A stretch of 64,000 nt of DNA. Origin: Desulfurivibrio dismutans. GTDB taxonomy: Bacteria > Desulfobacterota > Desulfobulbia > Desulfobulbales > Desulfurivibrionaceae. The stretch spans positions 1 to 64,000 of the forward strand of contig NZ_JARGDQ010000002.1 in assembly GCF_029210385.1 (NCBI RefSeq), given 5' to 3'. Both the position numbers and the translations under genes were made by a program. A model generated the notes under the pieces. That model saw nothing but the letters and a program-made list of their open reading frames with translations. It made no database searches and was not told the DNA's origin. Below, piece by piece: positions 35,285-44,257 of the stretch; positions within the stretch are counted from its first letter, which is position 1; every line of letters begins with the position of its first letter.

Positions 35285-36118
35285 CTACACTTTGGCCAGC
35301 CAGTGAGCAACCGCCTCCTGCAGGCGGGCGCGATAGCCCTCGCCGCCGCCCAGGCCGCTGCGGCCAAAGGTATAATTAATTTCCAAAAAAAGCGGCTCCT
35401 GCCCGCCGGACGGAAAAATCAGGTCGAAGCCGGCCAGGTTGATGCCAGTCTGCCGGCAGAAATCCCGCACCATGGACCGACCCCGGCGCTGCAGCTCGGG
35501 GTCGGCCTGGCGGTCGATCACCCCGTTGCGAGCCAGGTTATGATGAAAGGCGTTGGGGTTGACCCGCCAGTAACTGAACAGTTGCTCGCCGATCACCGTC
35601 ACCCGCAGATCCCGGCCGGTGCCGGGGATGTATTCCTGCACCACAAAACCCCGTTCGCCTTGCCACTCCCGCCTCTCCAGGCCGGTCAGCAAATGCTGCA
35701 GCTGCGCATCGTCAGCCACCAGCCAGGTGCTGCCGCCCTCACCGCCAAAGCGGGCCTTGAGCACCAGGGGAAAAGTGGGCCGTTCCACCTTGAGGCCCAT
35801 TTCGGGATGCTCCCCCACCATGGTCTCCACCCGGGGAAAAATCTGGGTCCGGGGGTGAGGCACGTGATGCTGCCAGAACAGCAGGGTGTCGCCGGTCTTG
35901 CCTTCCCAGCGGAACCGGCAGTCGTAATTGGGAAAGACCGCCGGGGCACAGTGGCGACACAAAAAATACAACTCCCGCCCCACCGTCTGGGGCAGAATCA
36001 CCGCCCGGCTGCGCCGCAGCAACTCCGGCAACTCCGGCTCCCAGACGGAACGGTCCCAGATAAACCGGTCCCCTTCAATTTCCGGATGAAAAGAGATTAT
36101 CTCCCCGGCGGCGGTCAT
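35285..36118 (-). CDS. ATP-grasp domain protein (glutathione-synthetase-like)
   Basis: From the ATG at 36118 (AAGGGCG ribosome-binding site) the product has 277 residues; an upstream ATG at 36163 is possible. FPLVLKARFGGEGGSTWLV is the nucleotide-binding loop, VVQEYIPGTGRDLRVTVIG and NLAGFDLIFPSGGQEPLFLEINYTFGR the magnesium and phosphate region of the ATP-grasp fold. Such enzymes ligate a carboxylate to an amine or thiol; the substrates here are unknown. It is divergent from the hexapeptide-repeat gene at 36207, with under 90 bp for both promoters. Confidence 0.75.
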   Translation of the reverse strand: MTAAGEIISFHPEIEGDRFIWDRSVWEPELPELLRRSRAVILPQTVGRELYFLCRHCAPAVFPNYDCRFRWEGKTGDTLLFWQHHVPHPRTQIFPRVETMVGEHPEMGLKVERPTFPLVLKARFGGEGGSTWLVADDAQLQHLLTGLERREWQGERGFVVQEYIPGTGRDLRVTVIGEQLFSYWRVNPNAFHHNLARNGVIDRQADPELQRRGRSMVRDFCRQTGINLAGFDLIFPSGGQEPLFLEINYTFGRSGLGGGEGYRARLQEAVAHWLAKV

Positions 36119-36206
36119 CGGGACGCCCTTAAATTGCTTGCAAAAAGCATGAGCACCTACCATTATGCATCGTCGTTTTTTACTTGATTCTCTGAAAGAG
36201 GAAACC

Positions 36207-37073
36207 ATGTCCCTCCCCGCCGCCCCCCAAACTCCCGAGATTTTATCCGCCGTCGCCTTCTTTGCCGACCAGGCCCCGCCGGCCCCCGAGCTGTTCCCGG
36301 CCGCCGCGCCGGTCTGGGAAGGCCTGCGGGGGCTCAAGGGCCTGCTGGAGCAGCGCGATTATCCCGCCTGGACCCATAAGCTGGGCGCCGCCGACGGTCC
36401 CCTGCCGCATACCATGGTAATCTATCAACCCCACCAGGACAACGGCGCGGTCCCCGCCCCGGTCACGGTGATCCCCGGCGAGGAGTGCGAGATCATCTAC
36501 GGCAGCGCCGACAAAGGGGGGCTTCAGGTCCGCCGGGGCGGTGAACTGCTGGCCGGAGCCAGTGTCCTGATGGCGGGCACGATCATCATGGGGCGACGTT
36601 TCGATCTGGGCCGGGGGGTGCTGGTGGAATCCGGGGCTTTCCTGAAAGAACCGCTGGTGGTCGGAGACCACTGCGAGATCCGCCAGGGCGCCTACCTGCG
36701 CGGCTATTGTCTGATCGGCCGCCGCTGCGTGGTGGGGCATGTCACCGAGGTCAAACATTCGATTTTCTGCGATGACGCCAAAGCCGGACACTTTGCCTAC
36801 CTGGGCGACAGTATTCTGGGGCCCGGGGTCAACCTGGGAGCGGGCACCAAACTGGCTAACCTGCGGTTTGCCGCCGGCGAGGTCCAGATTCGCTACCCCG
36901 GCGGCCGGATCGCCAGCGGCCTGAAAAAATTCGGCGCCATTTTGGGGGCCGGCTGCCAAACCGGATGTAACGCGGTAACCAACCCCGGCACCCTGTTGGG
37001 GCGGGGCAGCGTCGTCATGCCCAACACCACCGCCCCGGCCGGTTATCATCGGCCCAAAACCATGATCAGGTAA
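36207..37073 (+). CDS. Left-handed beta-helix (hexapeptide repeat) transferase-like protein
   Basis: The ATG at 36207 has a strong AAGAGG site; an upstream ATG at 36165 is weaker. The 288-residue product has an alpha/beta N-terminal part and, from about residue 115, hexapeptide repeats (VLMAGTIIMGRRFDLGRGVL, CLIGRRCVVGHVTEV, ILGPGVNLGAGTKLANLRF). This is the C-terminal architecture of sugar-1-phosphate nucleotidyltransferase/acetyltransferase proteins such as GlmU, but the nucleotidyltransferase GXGXRXXP motif is missing. The likely role is acyl transfer to a sugar nucleotide, or a structural one. Confidence 0.75.
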   Translation: MSLPAAPQTPEILSAVAFFADQAPPAPELFPAAAPVWEGLRGLKGLLEQRDYPAWTHKLGAADGPLPHTMVIYQPHQDNGAVPAPVTVIPGEECEIIYGSADKGGLQVRRGGELLAGASVLMAGTIIMGRRFDLGRGVLVESGAFLKEPLVVGDHCEIRQGAYLRGYCLIGRRCVVGHVTEVKHSIFCDDAKAGHFAYLGDSILGPGVNLGAGTKLANLRFAAGEVQIRYPGGRIASGLKKFGAILGAGCQTGCNAVTNPGTLLGRGSVVMPNTTAPAGYHRPKTMIR

Positions 37074-37078
37074 GCCCC

Positions 37079-37363
37079 TCAGACAACCGTGGCGTAGTGG
37101 TGCAGGGCAAAGATAAATTCATAACCCAGGGCGATGAGCAAAAAGATCCGGGCAATCCCGAAGCGAGATGGAATCTGCCCCGCCACCTTGCGCACCACCA
37201 GCACCACCAGGTAGGTTAAGGCGGCCAGCAAAGGCAGCGACTGCAGCATGTGCCCCAGGGTGGCCAGCAGGGTGTCCAGGGGCTGCCCCGGAAAATAGCG
37301 CACCGAGGCCAGCAGATAGAGGACCGCAAGGATGGTGATAATGATCGTCGGACGTAAGGACAT
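37079..37363 (-). CDS. Small membrane protein, three predicted helices
   Basis: The 94-residue product consists of three hydrophobic helices (near residues 5-22, 40-58 and 72-90) with short loops; a histidine pair (LHHYA) lies near the C-terminus. No family is recognised. It is convergent with the hexapeptide-repeat gene, four bases away. Confidence 0.6.
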   Translation of the reverse strand: MSLRPTIIITILAVLYLLASVRYFPGQPLDTLLATLGHMLQSLPLLAALTYLVVLVVRKVAGQIPSRFGIARIFLLIALGYEFIFALHHYATVV

Positions 37364-37420
37364 GTTTTTATTTCAAAAAAGATTAACCCTATAACAACTT
37401 ACTGGCTGCGAACTTAACAT

Positions 37421-38479
37421 ATGAACCCTGTTTTCGCTCTTTATTTTCCCGACACTCTGCCCCCCACCGCCACCGTCAACGGCCTGGCGGCGCTGCCTTT
37501 TTCCATCCACTGCCTCCGCTGCTGGCCGGGCGATCAGCCGCCCGCTCCCTGGTCCGAGCTGGTCGCCGCCGGGCGCCTGGCAATGGTTACTTCCTTCGAC
37601 CCCGGCGAAGACGGCCGGCGGCTGCAGAACCTGCTGCGGGAACTGGAAGGCCGCCGGGGGGAAGACGCCCTGCTGTTCGCCCAGGGGTTGGCGGCCGAAT
37701 TCAGCGCCCGTCGGGAAGAAACCGCCCCGGAACTGATCGGGCCGCTGCTGGGCCAGACCAGAGACCACCACGCCGACCGGCAGCGGGAAGAACTATGGCA
37801 GGCCCTGCTGCTGCTCAAACTGGCGGAGAACCTGGAACGGGGGGAGCTGGAAATAGAGACCGAACTGCAGGCTTTCGAGGCCAGGCGGGCCGCCCTCTTT
37901 CGGCGGCTGAACGGCAACGAGGAAGAGGCAGCGGCCAGCCAGAGCCCGGCCCAGATCGAGGAACCATCTGGGCCTGTACGCCCCTGGCGCCAAGCAAGGC
38001 GATTGCTGCGGGCCTGGAGCCGGCTTTTTCTCCGCAGTGGTGTCTACCCGGAACTGCTGCTCAGCGCCGACGCCGACGCCTGGAGCCTGTTAACTGAACA
38101 TGCCGAAAAAATGGGCTGCCCGCCACAGCCTTTGGCCACTCTGCAACTGCCGCGCCTGACCACCGGGCCGGAGGCAGCCACGGCCACCGCAAAACAATGG
38201 CCGGGGCTGGAAGCCGGACAAGGGCTGATCAGCGCTTTACAGCAGGCTGCAAATGAGGGCGGCGGAGAGCAGGCGGCCGCGGCGGCGGCGGAGTGGAACC
38301 GGCAGGTGGCGGAGCACGAGCAAAACCACCCGCCGGGGAGCCAGGCATTAGAGCTTCAGCTTCTCCCTGGGATCCCGCTGCCTCGGTTAATCAGCGATTT
38401 CAGCCGGGAGGCCGAGGCCCCGGAGGCAAAAACGACCGGACCGGCCCATGGCTTGCTGGCCCTGTATCGTGCCCGTTAA
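37421..38479 (+). CDS. Hypothetical cytoplasmic protein
   Basis: The 352-residue product lacks a signal peptide or membrane helix. It is rich in Ala, Leu, Glu and Arg and mainly helical, with a conserved-looking N-terminus (MNPVFALYFPDTLPPTATVN), a middle coiled-coil-like stretch (LAENLERGELEIETELQAFEARRAALFRRL) and an acidic tail. I do not recognise the family. Codon use matches its neighbours. It starts 57 bp from the divergent small membrane protein and precedes the convergent uspA-like gene. Confidence 0.6.
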   Translation: MNPVFALYFPDTLPPTATVNGLAALPFSIHCLRCWPGDQPPAPWSELVAAGRLAMVTSFDPGEDGRRLQNLLRELEGRRGEDALLFAQGLAAEFSARREETAPELIGPLLGQTRDHHADRQREELWQALLLLKLAENLERGELEIETELQAFEARRAALFRRLNGNEEEAAASQSPAQIEEPSGPVRPWRQARRLLRAWSRLFLRSGVYPELLLSADADAWSLLTEHAEKMGCPPQPLATLQLPRLTTGPEAATATAKQWPGLEAGQGLISALQQAANEGGGEQAAAAAAEWNRQVAEHEQNHPPGSQALELQLLPGIPLPRLISDFSREAEAPEAKTTGPAHGLLALYRAR

Positions 38480-38493
38480 AAACGGGGTGACGG

Positions 38494-38531
38494 CGCTCAT
38501 AACCACGCCCACGAGGGGGCGGTTATGAGCG
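38494..38531. terminator. Hairpin between convergent genes
   Basis: CGCTCATAACC (38494-38504) pairs with GGTTATGAGCG (38521-38531), 11 bp perfect, with GCCC/GGGC continuing the stem inside. It overlaps the uspA stop codon and lies 15 bp after the upstream stop. There is no T-tract, so termination is likely but not certain. Confidence 0.45.
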
Positions 38532-38972
38532 ATAGGGATTGATGCTGATCACCGGACAATCGGCCCGCTTGATCACCTTTTCCGCCACGCTGCCAAACAG
38601 CACCCGTTCCAGGCCGCGGTAACCATGGGTGCCGATGACGATCAGATCCACCCCGGTCCGGGTGGCATGCTCGACAATGCTGTCGGCCACATCGCCGGTG
38701 AGCACCCGGGTCTGCACCTGCGCATCGGGCGCCAGGCATTCCTGGATAAAGCTCTGCATCTTCTCTTCGGCGTTGCGGATCATCTCCTCCTCAAACTGGG
38801 CGATGGGCTCGCGGGGCACGAAAAAGCCGGAATAATCATCGAAGCTCTGCACCACGAAAACCACCGCCAGCTCCGCCTTGAAACGCTGGGCCAGCGAGGC
38901 GGCCAGGGCCATAATTTTGCACGAGTTGGCGGAAAAATCCACCGGCACCAGAATTTTACGGACATCGTCCAT
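38523..38972 (-). CDS. Universal stress protein, UspA family
   Basis: From the ATG at 38972 (GGGGAGGG site) the 149-residue product begins RKILVPVDFSANSCKIMALA and ends with the family's nucleotide-binding tail: DLIVIGTHGYRGLERVLFGSVAEKVIKRADCPVISI. The G-2X-G-9X-G(S/T) pattern is present, so it probably binds ATP. Residues upstream of 38972 are a shadow. Its physiological trigger is not visible. Confidence 0.92.
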   Translation of the reverse strand: MDDVRKILVPVDFSANSCKIMALAASLAQRFKAELAVVFVVQSFDDYSGFFVPREPIAQFEEEMIRNAEEKMQSFIQECLAPDAQVQTRVLTGDVADSIVEHATRTGVDLIVIGTHGYRGLERVLFGSVAEKVIKRADCPVISINPYRS

Positions 38973-39006
38973 TACCGACCCTCCCCGGAAAGATGATAAA
39001 CTCACC

Positions 39007-41277
39007 ATGATTAACCGAAACCATGCCAAGGCCAAGGCCGCCACCGGCGAACCTGAAGACAGGCTACCAGCGGCTCCGGAAGATTGTCAAGCGCTATGCT
39101 CCGCCGCCTTGGCCATGGAGGAAATTTTCGCCGCCGACGGCCTGCTGGCCCACCAACTGCCGGGTTTTGAGGCGCGGGAGGGACAACTGGCCATGGCCCG
39201 GGCGGTGGCCGCCACCCTGGCAGACCAGCAAAATAAAGGAGTCGATCCTTATCTTGAACAGGACGGCCGGAACTACGACGACCCACATGCAGCGACGCCC
39301 CCCCGTGACCACTCACAACGCCTGCTGCTGGCCGAAGCCGGCACCGGCACCGGCAAGACCCTGGCCTACTTGATTCCCGCCGTACTTTCCGGCCGCAAGG
39401 TGGTGGTCTCCACCAACACCATCAATCTCCAGGAACAGATCCTGGCCAAAGAGATTCCCTTTATCCGCCGGCATCTGGCACCGGGGCTCAAAGCGCTTTG
39501 CGTTAAAGGGCGGCAGAATTACCTTTGCCTGTACCGTTGGCACCAGTTGCAGGTCAACCCCCAGGGTCGGCTGTTCAAGGGAAGCGCCGCCGACCACGGC
39601 GAGCAAAACCTGGAGACCATCGCGGCCTGGCTCAACGAAACCCACACCGGCGACCGGGGCGAACTGCGCGGCCTGGCCGACGACTCACCGTTGTGGGCCG
39701 GCATCAGTGCCGCCGCCGGCCACTGCCTGGGTTCATCGTGCCCCCACGGAGCCGACTGCTTCATCACCCGACTGCGCCAGCGGGCGGCCCGGGCCCAGTT
39801 GCTGATCGTCAATCACCATCTGTTCTTCTCCGATTTGGCGGTGCGCCGTTTCGGTCATGCCGAGGTGCTGCCCCGCTACGAGGCGGTGATCTTTGACGAA
39901 GCCCATCACCTGGAGAACATCGCCACCCGCCATTTCGGGCTGTCTTTAAGTCATTACCAGATCATCGATCTGGTGCGCGATCTGGAAGCCATGGCCGAGG
40001 CCCGGCTGCGGGAGCGGGACCGGGCCGGGGTGGTGCAAACCGCCCGGGCCCTGGCCGCCGAGGCCGGCGCCTTTCTCGATTTTTTCCCCTCCCGCCGGGG
40101 CCGCTTCCCACTGCGGGAGTTGATCGCCGCCGAGCCCATCTGGCCAGAGCTTTGCCAGTCGCTGACCACTGCCTTTACCGCCGTTATCCGACCGCTGGAA
40201 GAACTGGCCCGCAAGGAGGAGATCTGGGGCCCGGTGCTGCGGCGCTGCCAGGACCTGCTGGCCACCTTCAAAACCATCACCAACCCGCCCCCGGTCGGGC
40301 AGGCGGCGGCCGAACAACCACCCGGCCACGCCTCCATGCCCCAGCTGCCCCGCAACACCGACGGGCTGGCCACCTCCCCGGCCGACGGCGACCAGGCGGC
40401 ACCCCCGGCCCCGGTGGCCGCCGATGCCGCCATCTACTGGTACGAGCGGCGGGAAAAAACGGTGCAACTGGCCGTCTCTCCCATCGACGTGGCCGGCCAC
40501 CTGCAGGAGCACCTTTACCGCCAAGTCAAGGCGGCGGTCTTTACCTCGGCCACCCTGCGCACCGGCAACGATTTTCGCTATGTCAAAGCCCGCCTGGGCC
40601 TGCCGGCGGACTGCCCGGCCCTGGACCTGGCCACCCCTTTCGACTACGCAAACCGCACTCTGCTTTATGTGCCGGATCAGGATTTTCCCGAACCCAACCA
40701 GCCGGCCTATCCAGCTCGGGCCCGTCAGGCCATGCGGGAGATCATCGGCCACTCCCGGGGCCGGGCCCTGCTGCTCTTTACCAGCATCAGCGCCATGCGC
40801 CAGGCCGCCGAAGAGCTGGCCGGTTGTCGTCTGCCCTACCCGGTGCTGGTGCAGGGAGAGGCGCCGCGTTCGCTGCTGCTGGAGGAGTTCCGCCGTCAAA
40901 CCCGCTCGGTGCTGCTGGCGGTGGCCAGCTTCTGGGAAGGGGTGGATGTGCCCGGGGAATCGCTGAGCTGCGTGATCATCGACAAACTGCCCTTTGAGGT
41001 TCCCAGCGATCCTGTTATTATGGCCCGGGTCGACAAGATCAAAGCCGAGGGCGGCAACCCCTTTTTCGATTTCCAGGTGCCCCGGGCGGTGCTGACCCTG
41101 CGCCAGGGGGTCGGCCGCCTGATGCGCGCCACCAATGATCGGGGGGTGCTGGCGATCCTTGATGTCCGGCTGTTCAACAAAGGTTACGGCCGTATTTTTC
41201 TGAAAAGCCTGCCGCCCAGCCCCCTGAGCCGGGAACTTGGGCAGGTAAAAAAATTTTTCAGCCGGGAGCAAACATGA
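39007..41277 (+). CDS. dinG: DinG-family ATP-dependent DNA helicase
   Basis: From the ATG at 39007 the 756-residue product has Walker A in AEAGTGTGKTLAYLIPAVL (about residue 108), the DEAHH box near 296, four cysteines for an iron-sulfur cluster (CVKG..LCLY and CLGSSCPHGADC), FTSATL and, at the C-terminus, FWEGVDVPGESL and LRQGVGRLMR. This is the XPD/DinG superfamily, which unwinds 5'-tailed duplexes and R-loops. A 50-residue low-complexity insert precedes motif III. The stop overlaps the next gene by four bases. Confidence 0.92.
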   Translation: MINRNHAKAKAATGEPEDRLPAAPEDCQALCSAALAMEEIFAADGLLAHQLPGFEAREGQLAMARAVAATLADQQNKGVDPYLEQDGRNYDDPHAATPPRDHSQRLLLAEAGTGTGKTLAYLIPAVLSGRKVVVSTNTINLQEQILAKEIPFIRRHLAPGLKALCVKGRQNYLCLYRWHQLQVNPQGRLFKGSAADHGEQNLETIAAWLNETHTGDRGELRGLADDSPLWAGISAAAGHCLGSSCPHGADCFITRLRQRAARAQLLIVNHHLFFSDLAVRRFGHAEVLPRYEAVIFDEAHHLENIATRHFGLSLSHYQIIDLVRDLEAMAEARLRERDRAGVVQTARALAAEAGAFLDFFPSRRGRFPLRELIAAEPIWPELCQSLTTAFTAVIRPLEELARKEEIWGPVLRRCQDLLATFKTITNPPPVGQAAAEQPPGHASMPQLPRNTDGLATSPADGDQAAPPAPVAADAAIYWYERREKTVQLAVSPIDVAGHLQEHLYRQVKAAVFTSATLRTGNDFRYVKARLGLPADCPALDLATPFDYANRTLLYVPDQDFPEPNQPAYPARARQAMREIIGHSRGRALLLFTSISAMRQAAEELAGCRLPYPVLVQGEAPRSLLLEEFRRQTRSVLLAVASFWEGVDVPGESLSCVIIDKLPFEVPSDPVIMARVDKIKAEGGNPFFDFQVPRAVLTLRQGVGRLMRATNDRGVLAILDVRLFNKGYGRIFLKSLPPSPLSRELGQVKKFFSREQT

Positions 41278-42293
41278 ACCCCGAGGAATTAAAACAGCAA
41301 CTGGCCACCGCGTCCGGTGAAATCAACCAGGTTATCCAACAGGATCTGGCGCTGGTGACCAACCCCCGACTGGCGGCCATCCTGGAGCATGCCCTGCTGG
41401 CCGGCGGCAAACGAATCCGCCCCCTGCTGACCCTGCTGGCCGCCCAAATGGTGCAGAGCGCAGCGGCGGCAGAGCCCCCTCCGGCCGCAACGGTTGCCAC
41501 CCCCGAAGCATTGCAGCAGTTGGCCATTTCTTTTGAATATCTGCACACCGCCAGCCTGCTCCATGACGATGTCATCGACCATGCCTCCCTGCGGCGGGGC
41601 TGGGAAACGGTCAACACCCGCTGGGACAGCGGCAGCGCCATTCTGGCCGGCGATTTTCTCCACGCCCGGGCCCTGCTGCTGGCCGGTCGGGCCGGCGGCA
41701 TCGACTGCCTGGAATTGATCGGCACCGCCACCCAGGCCATGGTCGACTCCGAGTTCATCCAGCAGGAGGCGGCCGCCAACCAGGACTGGCGGGAGGAAAC
41801 CTATTTTGCGGTGCTTAACGGCAAGACCGCGGCCCTGATCGCCGCCGCCTGCGAAGCCGGCGCCGCCGCTGCCGGTGGCACTCCGGCCCGGCGCCGGGCG
41901 CTGCGTACCTACGGGGGCAACCTGGGCCTGGCTTTTCAGATCATTGATGACCTGCTGGATTACCTGGGCGAACCTGGCACCACCGGTAAGGCGGTGGGCA
42001 ACGACCTGCAGGAAGGCAAGATGACCATGCCCCTGCTGCTGGCCCGACAACGGGCAACCGCCGACCAGCAGGCCGAACTGGCGGCGGTGCTGGCCGCTCC
42101 GCCGGAACAGCGACCGGCCCATTTCACCAGCGTCAGGGAACTGCTGGAGCAAACCGGGGCGCTGGCCGCCTGCCGACAACGGGCGGAAGAGCTGATTGCC
42201 GCCGGCGAGCAGGCCCTGGCCGTCTTTCCCGCCAACCCCCAGCGCAGCCTGCTGAACGCCCTGGGTCAATACGTGCTGCAGAGGGACAAATAA
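41274..42293 (+). CDS. ispB: Polyprenyl diphosphate synthase
   Basis: The 339-residue product has the first aspartate-rich motif in LLHDDVIDHASLRRG (about residue 97) and the second in AFQIIDDLLDYLG (about 224), as well as GGKRIRPLLTLLAA. These are long-chain trans-prenyltransferase motifs. The small residues before the first motif (YLHTASLLHDD) favour a long product such as an octaprenyl chain for quinones, but chain length cannot be fixed by eye. It overlaps dinG by four bases. Confidence 0.9.
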   Translation: MNPEELKQQLATASGEINQVIQQDLALVTNPRLAAILEHALLAGGKRIRPLLTLLAAQMVQSAAAAEPPPAATVATPEALQQLAISFEYLHTASLLHDDVIDHASLRRGWETVNTRWDSGSAILAGDFLHARALLLAGRAGGIDCLELIGTATQAMVDSEFIQQEAAANQDWREETYFAVLNGKTAALIAAACEAGAAAAGGTPARRRALRTYGGNLGLAFQIIDDLLDYLGEPGTTGKAVGNDLQEGKMTMPLLLARQRATADQQAELAAVLAAPPEQRPAHFTSVRELLEQTGALAACRQRAEELIAAGEQALAVFPANPQRSLLNALGQYVLQRDK

Positions 42294-42294
42294 C

Positions 42295-43365
42295 ATGCCT
42301 CCCGCTCCCCGCAAAAAAACCGGGACCACCGCAAAACGCCCCGCTGCCGGGACTCGCCGTAAAGCACCGGCCAAGGCCCCCAACCGACGTCGCTCGGCCA
42401 AAAAAGGGCGCCTGCTGCTGCCGGCCTGGCGGCCTCTGTTGCTGGCGTTGCTGCTGCTGGTCAGCCTCGGGGCGCTGGCATACCTGGTTTTTCTGCACCA
42501 GCCCCAGCCCGGCGATTTTCCCGCCGAACCGTCCCCGACGCCAAGCAGTCTGTTGGACCCCCGGGAGGAAGACATTGCGAAAACTCCCGGGGATTCTCCA
42601 CCCACGGCAGCCACCCGCGGCCCATTACCCCGGGAAGCTTTACAACCCCCAGCGCCGGCGACCGAAACGCCGCCGGCGCTGGCCGATGACCCTCGCCCCC
42701 GGCTGGCCCTGATCATTGACGATATGGGTTACCGTCCGGAGATCGAGCGCCAGATGCTGGAACTCGGTCTGGAGCTGACCTTCTCTTTTCTCCCCTTTGC
42801 CCCCCACCGCCACGAGATCCTGACCCGGGCCCGGGAACAGCACCGAGCCATTCTGCTGCACCTTCCCCTGGAAGCCCTGGACGACAAGTGGAACCACGCC
42901 ACCGGTCTGCTGACCACCAGGATGAGCGACGAGGAAATCGTGACCGGTTTTGCCGCCGCGTTAAACGAAATTCCCATGGCCACCGGGGTCAGCAACCACA
43001 TGGGCTCCCGCTTCACCGCCGACCGGCGGGGAATGCAGGTGCTGCTGGCGCAACTGCCCCGCTTTGACCTCTATTTTCTCGACAGTCTGACCACCTCGGC
43101 CAGTGTCGGGGCTGAAATTGCCGCCGACCAGGGCCTGCCCTTCCTGCGCCGGGATGTCTTCATTGATCATCATCGGGAACCGGAAAAAATCCGGGCGCAA
43201 ATCGACCGTCTGCTAAGCATTGCCGAAGAACGAGGCTGGGCGGTGGGCATCGGTCATCCCTATCCGGAAACCCTGCAGATTCTGCAGGAAAAAGAAGCCG
43301 CCCTCAGGGAGCAGGTAAGGCTGGTCAAACTGGATAAGCTGGTCAAACTGCATGGTCAACCCTGA
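42295..43365 (+). CDS. Divergent polysaccharide deacetylase (YibQ-like)
   Basis: A 356-residue protein with a basic N-terminus, one membrane helix (LLALLLLVSLGALAYLVFLH, about residue 50), a Pro-rich linker and, from about residue 135, the divergent deacetylase domain: RLALIIDDMGY, ELTFSFLPFAPH, AILLHLPLEAL and NHMGSRFTADRRGM. The domain lies in the periplasm. Its function is thought to involve cell-wall glycans, but it is not proven. It starts one base after the prenyl synthase. Confidence 0.85.
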   Translation: MPPAPRKKTGTTAKRPAAGTRRKAPAKAPNRRRSAKKGRLLLPAWRPLLLALLLLVSLGALAYLVFLHQPQPGDFPAEPSPTPSSLLDPREEDIAKTPGDSPPTAATRGPLPREALQPPAPATETPPALADDPRPRLALIIDDMGYRPEIERQMLELGLELTFSFLPFAPHRHEILTRAREQHRAILLHLPLEALDDKWNHATGLLTTRMSDEEIVTGFAAALNEIPMATGVSNHMGSRFTADRRGMQVLLAQLPRFDLYFLDSLTTSASVGAEIAADQGLPFLRRDVFIDHHREPEKIRAQIDRLLSIAEERGWAVGIGHPYPETLQILQEKEAALREQVRLVKLDKLVKLHGQP

Positions 43366-43503
43366 CCCGACCCCAGGTGTGCCCCGAGAAGTATTTTTTT
43401 CTTTACTTTCGGGCCGCGAGCTATTAAACCAACAACTTAAGCGCAGCTTGACAAGGCTTCGCCGCTTCGCCACATTGTTCCATTACCTACCGGGTGCCGC
43501 ACA

Positions 43504-43794
43504 ATGAATGAGAAGAATATTGCCGAGATGGCCAAACTGCTGAAAACCATGGCCCACCCCATCCGGCTGAAAATCCTCTGCCTGCTCCAGGACAAGGAGT
43601 TGACGGTGGGGGAAATCCACCGCCAGGTCCAGACCACCAACGCCAACGTCAGCCAGCACCTCAACATCCTCCGCAACCAGGGCATCATCGACTTCCGCAA
43701 AAACGCCAATTTCATCGTCAACCGGATCAGCGAAGGCCGCATCCTGGAGTTGATCAAAACCATGCACGAGCTTTTCTGTTCCGAGGAAGAATAG
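43504..43794 (+). CDS. ArsR-family repressor resembling BigR/SqrR/YgaV persulfide sensors
   Basis: The 96-residue winged-helix protein has KLLKTMAHPIRLKILCLL at the N-terminus and LIKTMHELFC at the C-terminus. In BigR, SqrR and YgaV one cysteine lies at the same RLxILC place and the second in the last helix; they form a tetrasulfide or disulfide with persulfide and release DNA. Both positions are Cys here. NANVSQHLNILRNQGIIDFRK is the recognition helix and wing. The metal-binding ELCVCDL motif of classical ArsR is missing. Two AT-rich operator-like promoters lie at 46012 and 49536. Confidence 0.85.
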   Translation: MNEKNIAEMAKLLKTMAHPIRLKILCLLQDKELTVGEIHRQVQTTNANVSQHLNILRNQGIIDFRKNANFIVNRISEGRILELIKTMHELFCSEEE

Positions 43795-43861
43795 CAACCC
43801 ACCTTCTTGATAATTTTGGTTCACACCCCTGCCGGTTAAGTGAACATCTTTTCCCTGGATT

Positions 43862-43981
43862 TCCTGGTTGATTTTCGCCAAGCTTCTGTTCCGGTAAGGT
43901 ACCCGGCCAACACTCCGGTGGACTTTCCCGGATCGCCGAGGCAAGAACCCCCTGGTGGCGACCCTCCCTATGCAACCAGGA
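43862..43981 (+). ncRNA. Candidate structured RNA between arsR and a cytochrome gene
   Basis: TCCTGGTTG (43862-43870) pairs with CAACCAGGA (43973-43981), closing a 120-base region. Inside, TCGCCA near 43874 can pair with TGGCGA near 43956, and there are several CCGG/CCGG segments. A strong terminator follows at 44000-44036. No open frame explains it. I could not match it to a riboswitch or 6S class by eye. The strand is assumed from the terminator. Confidence 0.4.
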
Positions 43982-43999
43982 GTTTCTTGTTGTTTCACG

Positions 44000-44036
44000 A
44001 TCCCTCCGTCATCTTCTTGGGCGGAGGGATTTTTTG
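44000..44036 (+). terminator. Rho-independent terminator
   Basis: ATCCCTCCG (44000-44008) pairs with CGGAGGGAT (44022-44030) and is followed by TTTTTTG. It lies 220 bp upstream of the next gene, so it ends either the arsR transcript or a separate small RNA. Confidence 0.85.
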
Positions 44037-44257
44037 TTATGTAAACAAAGAGTAAGCATTCTGTTAACTCTTGTTCACAGATTAGCCCAAGCCGAGAATC
44101 AGGCTTATCTATCATTTCTCCTCCCTCTCTGTTTATGTCTGTTAATGTCTGCCGTAAAAATTGCGATCTCAGGATCCAAAATCGGTGTTTTACCAACCGA
44201 AGACAGACGGCAAGACGCCATCATTAACACTATTTTAAAGAGTTGGGAGGTAGAGAA

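Larger units (their letters stand above)
43795..44257. other. 463-base intergenic region
   Basis: Between the ArsR repressor and the cytochrome gene. It holds the candidate structured RNA (43862-43981) and its terminator (44000-44036). The last 220 bases are AT-richer and contain the cytochrome's ribosome-binding site GGGAGGT; I read no convincing promoter there. Confidence 0.6.

Noticed and set aside
36119-36337. N-terminal extension of the ATP-grasp protein
   Set aside because: It lies opposite the divergent gene at 36207, and a better ribosome-binding site stands before the ATG at 36118.
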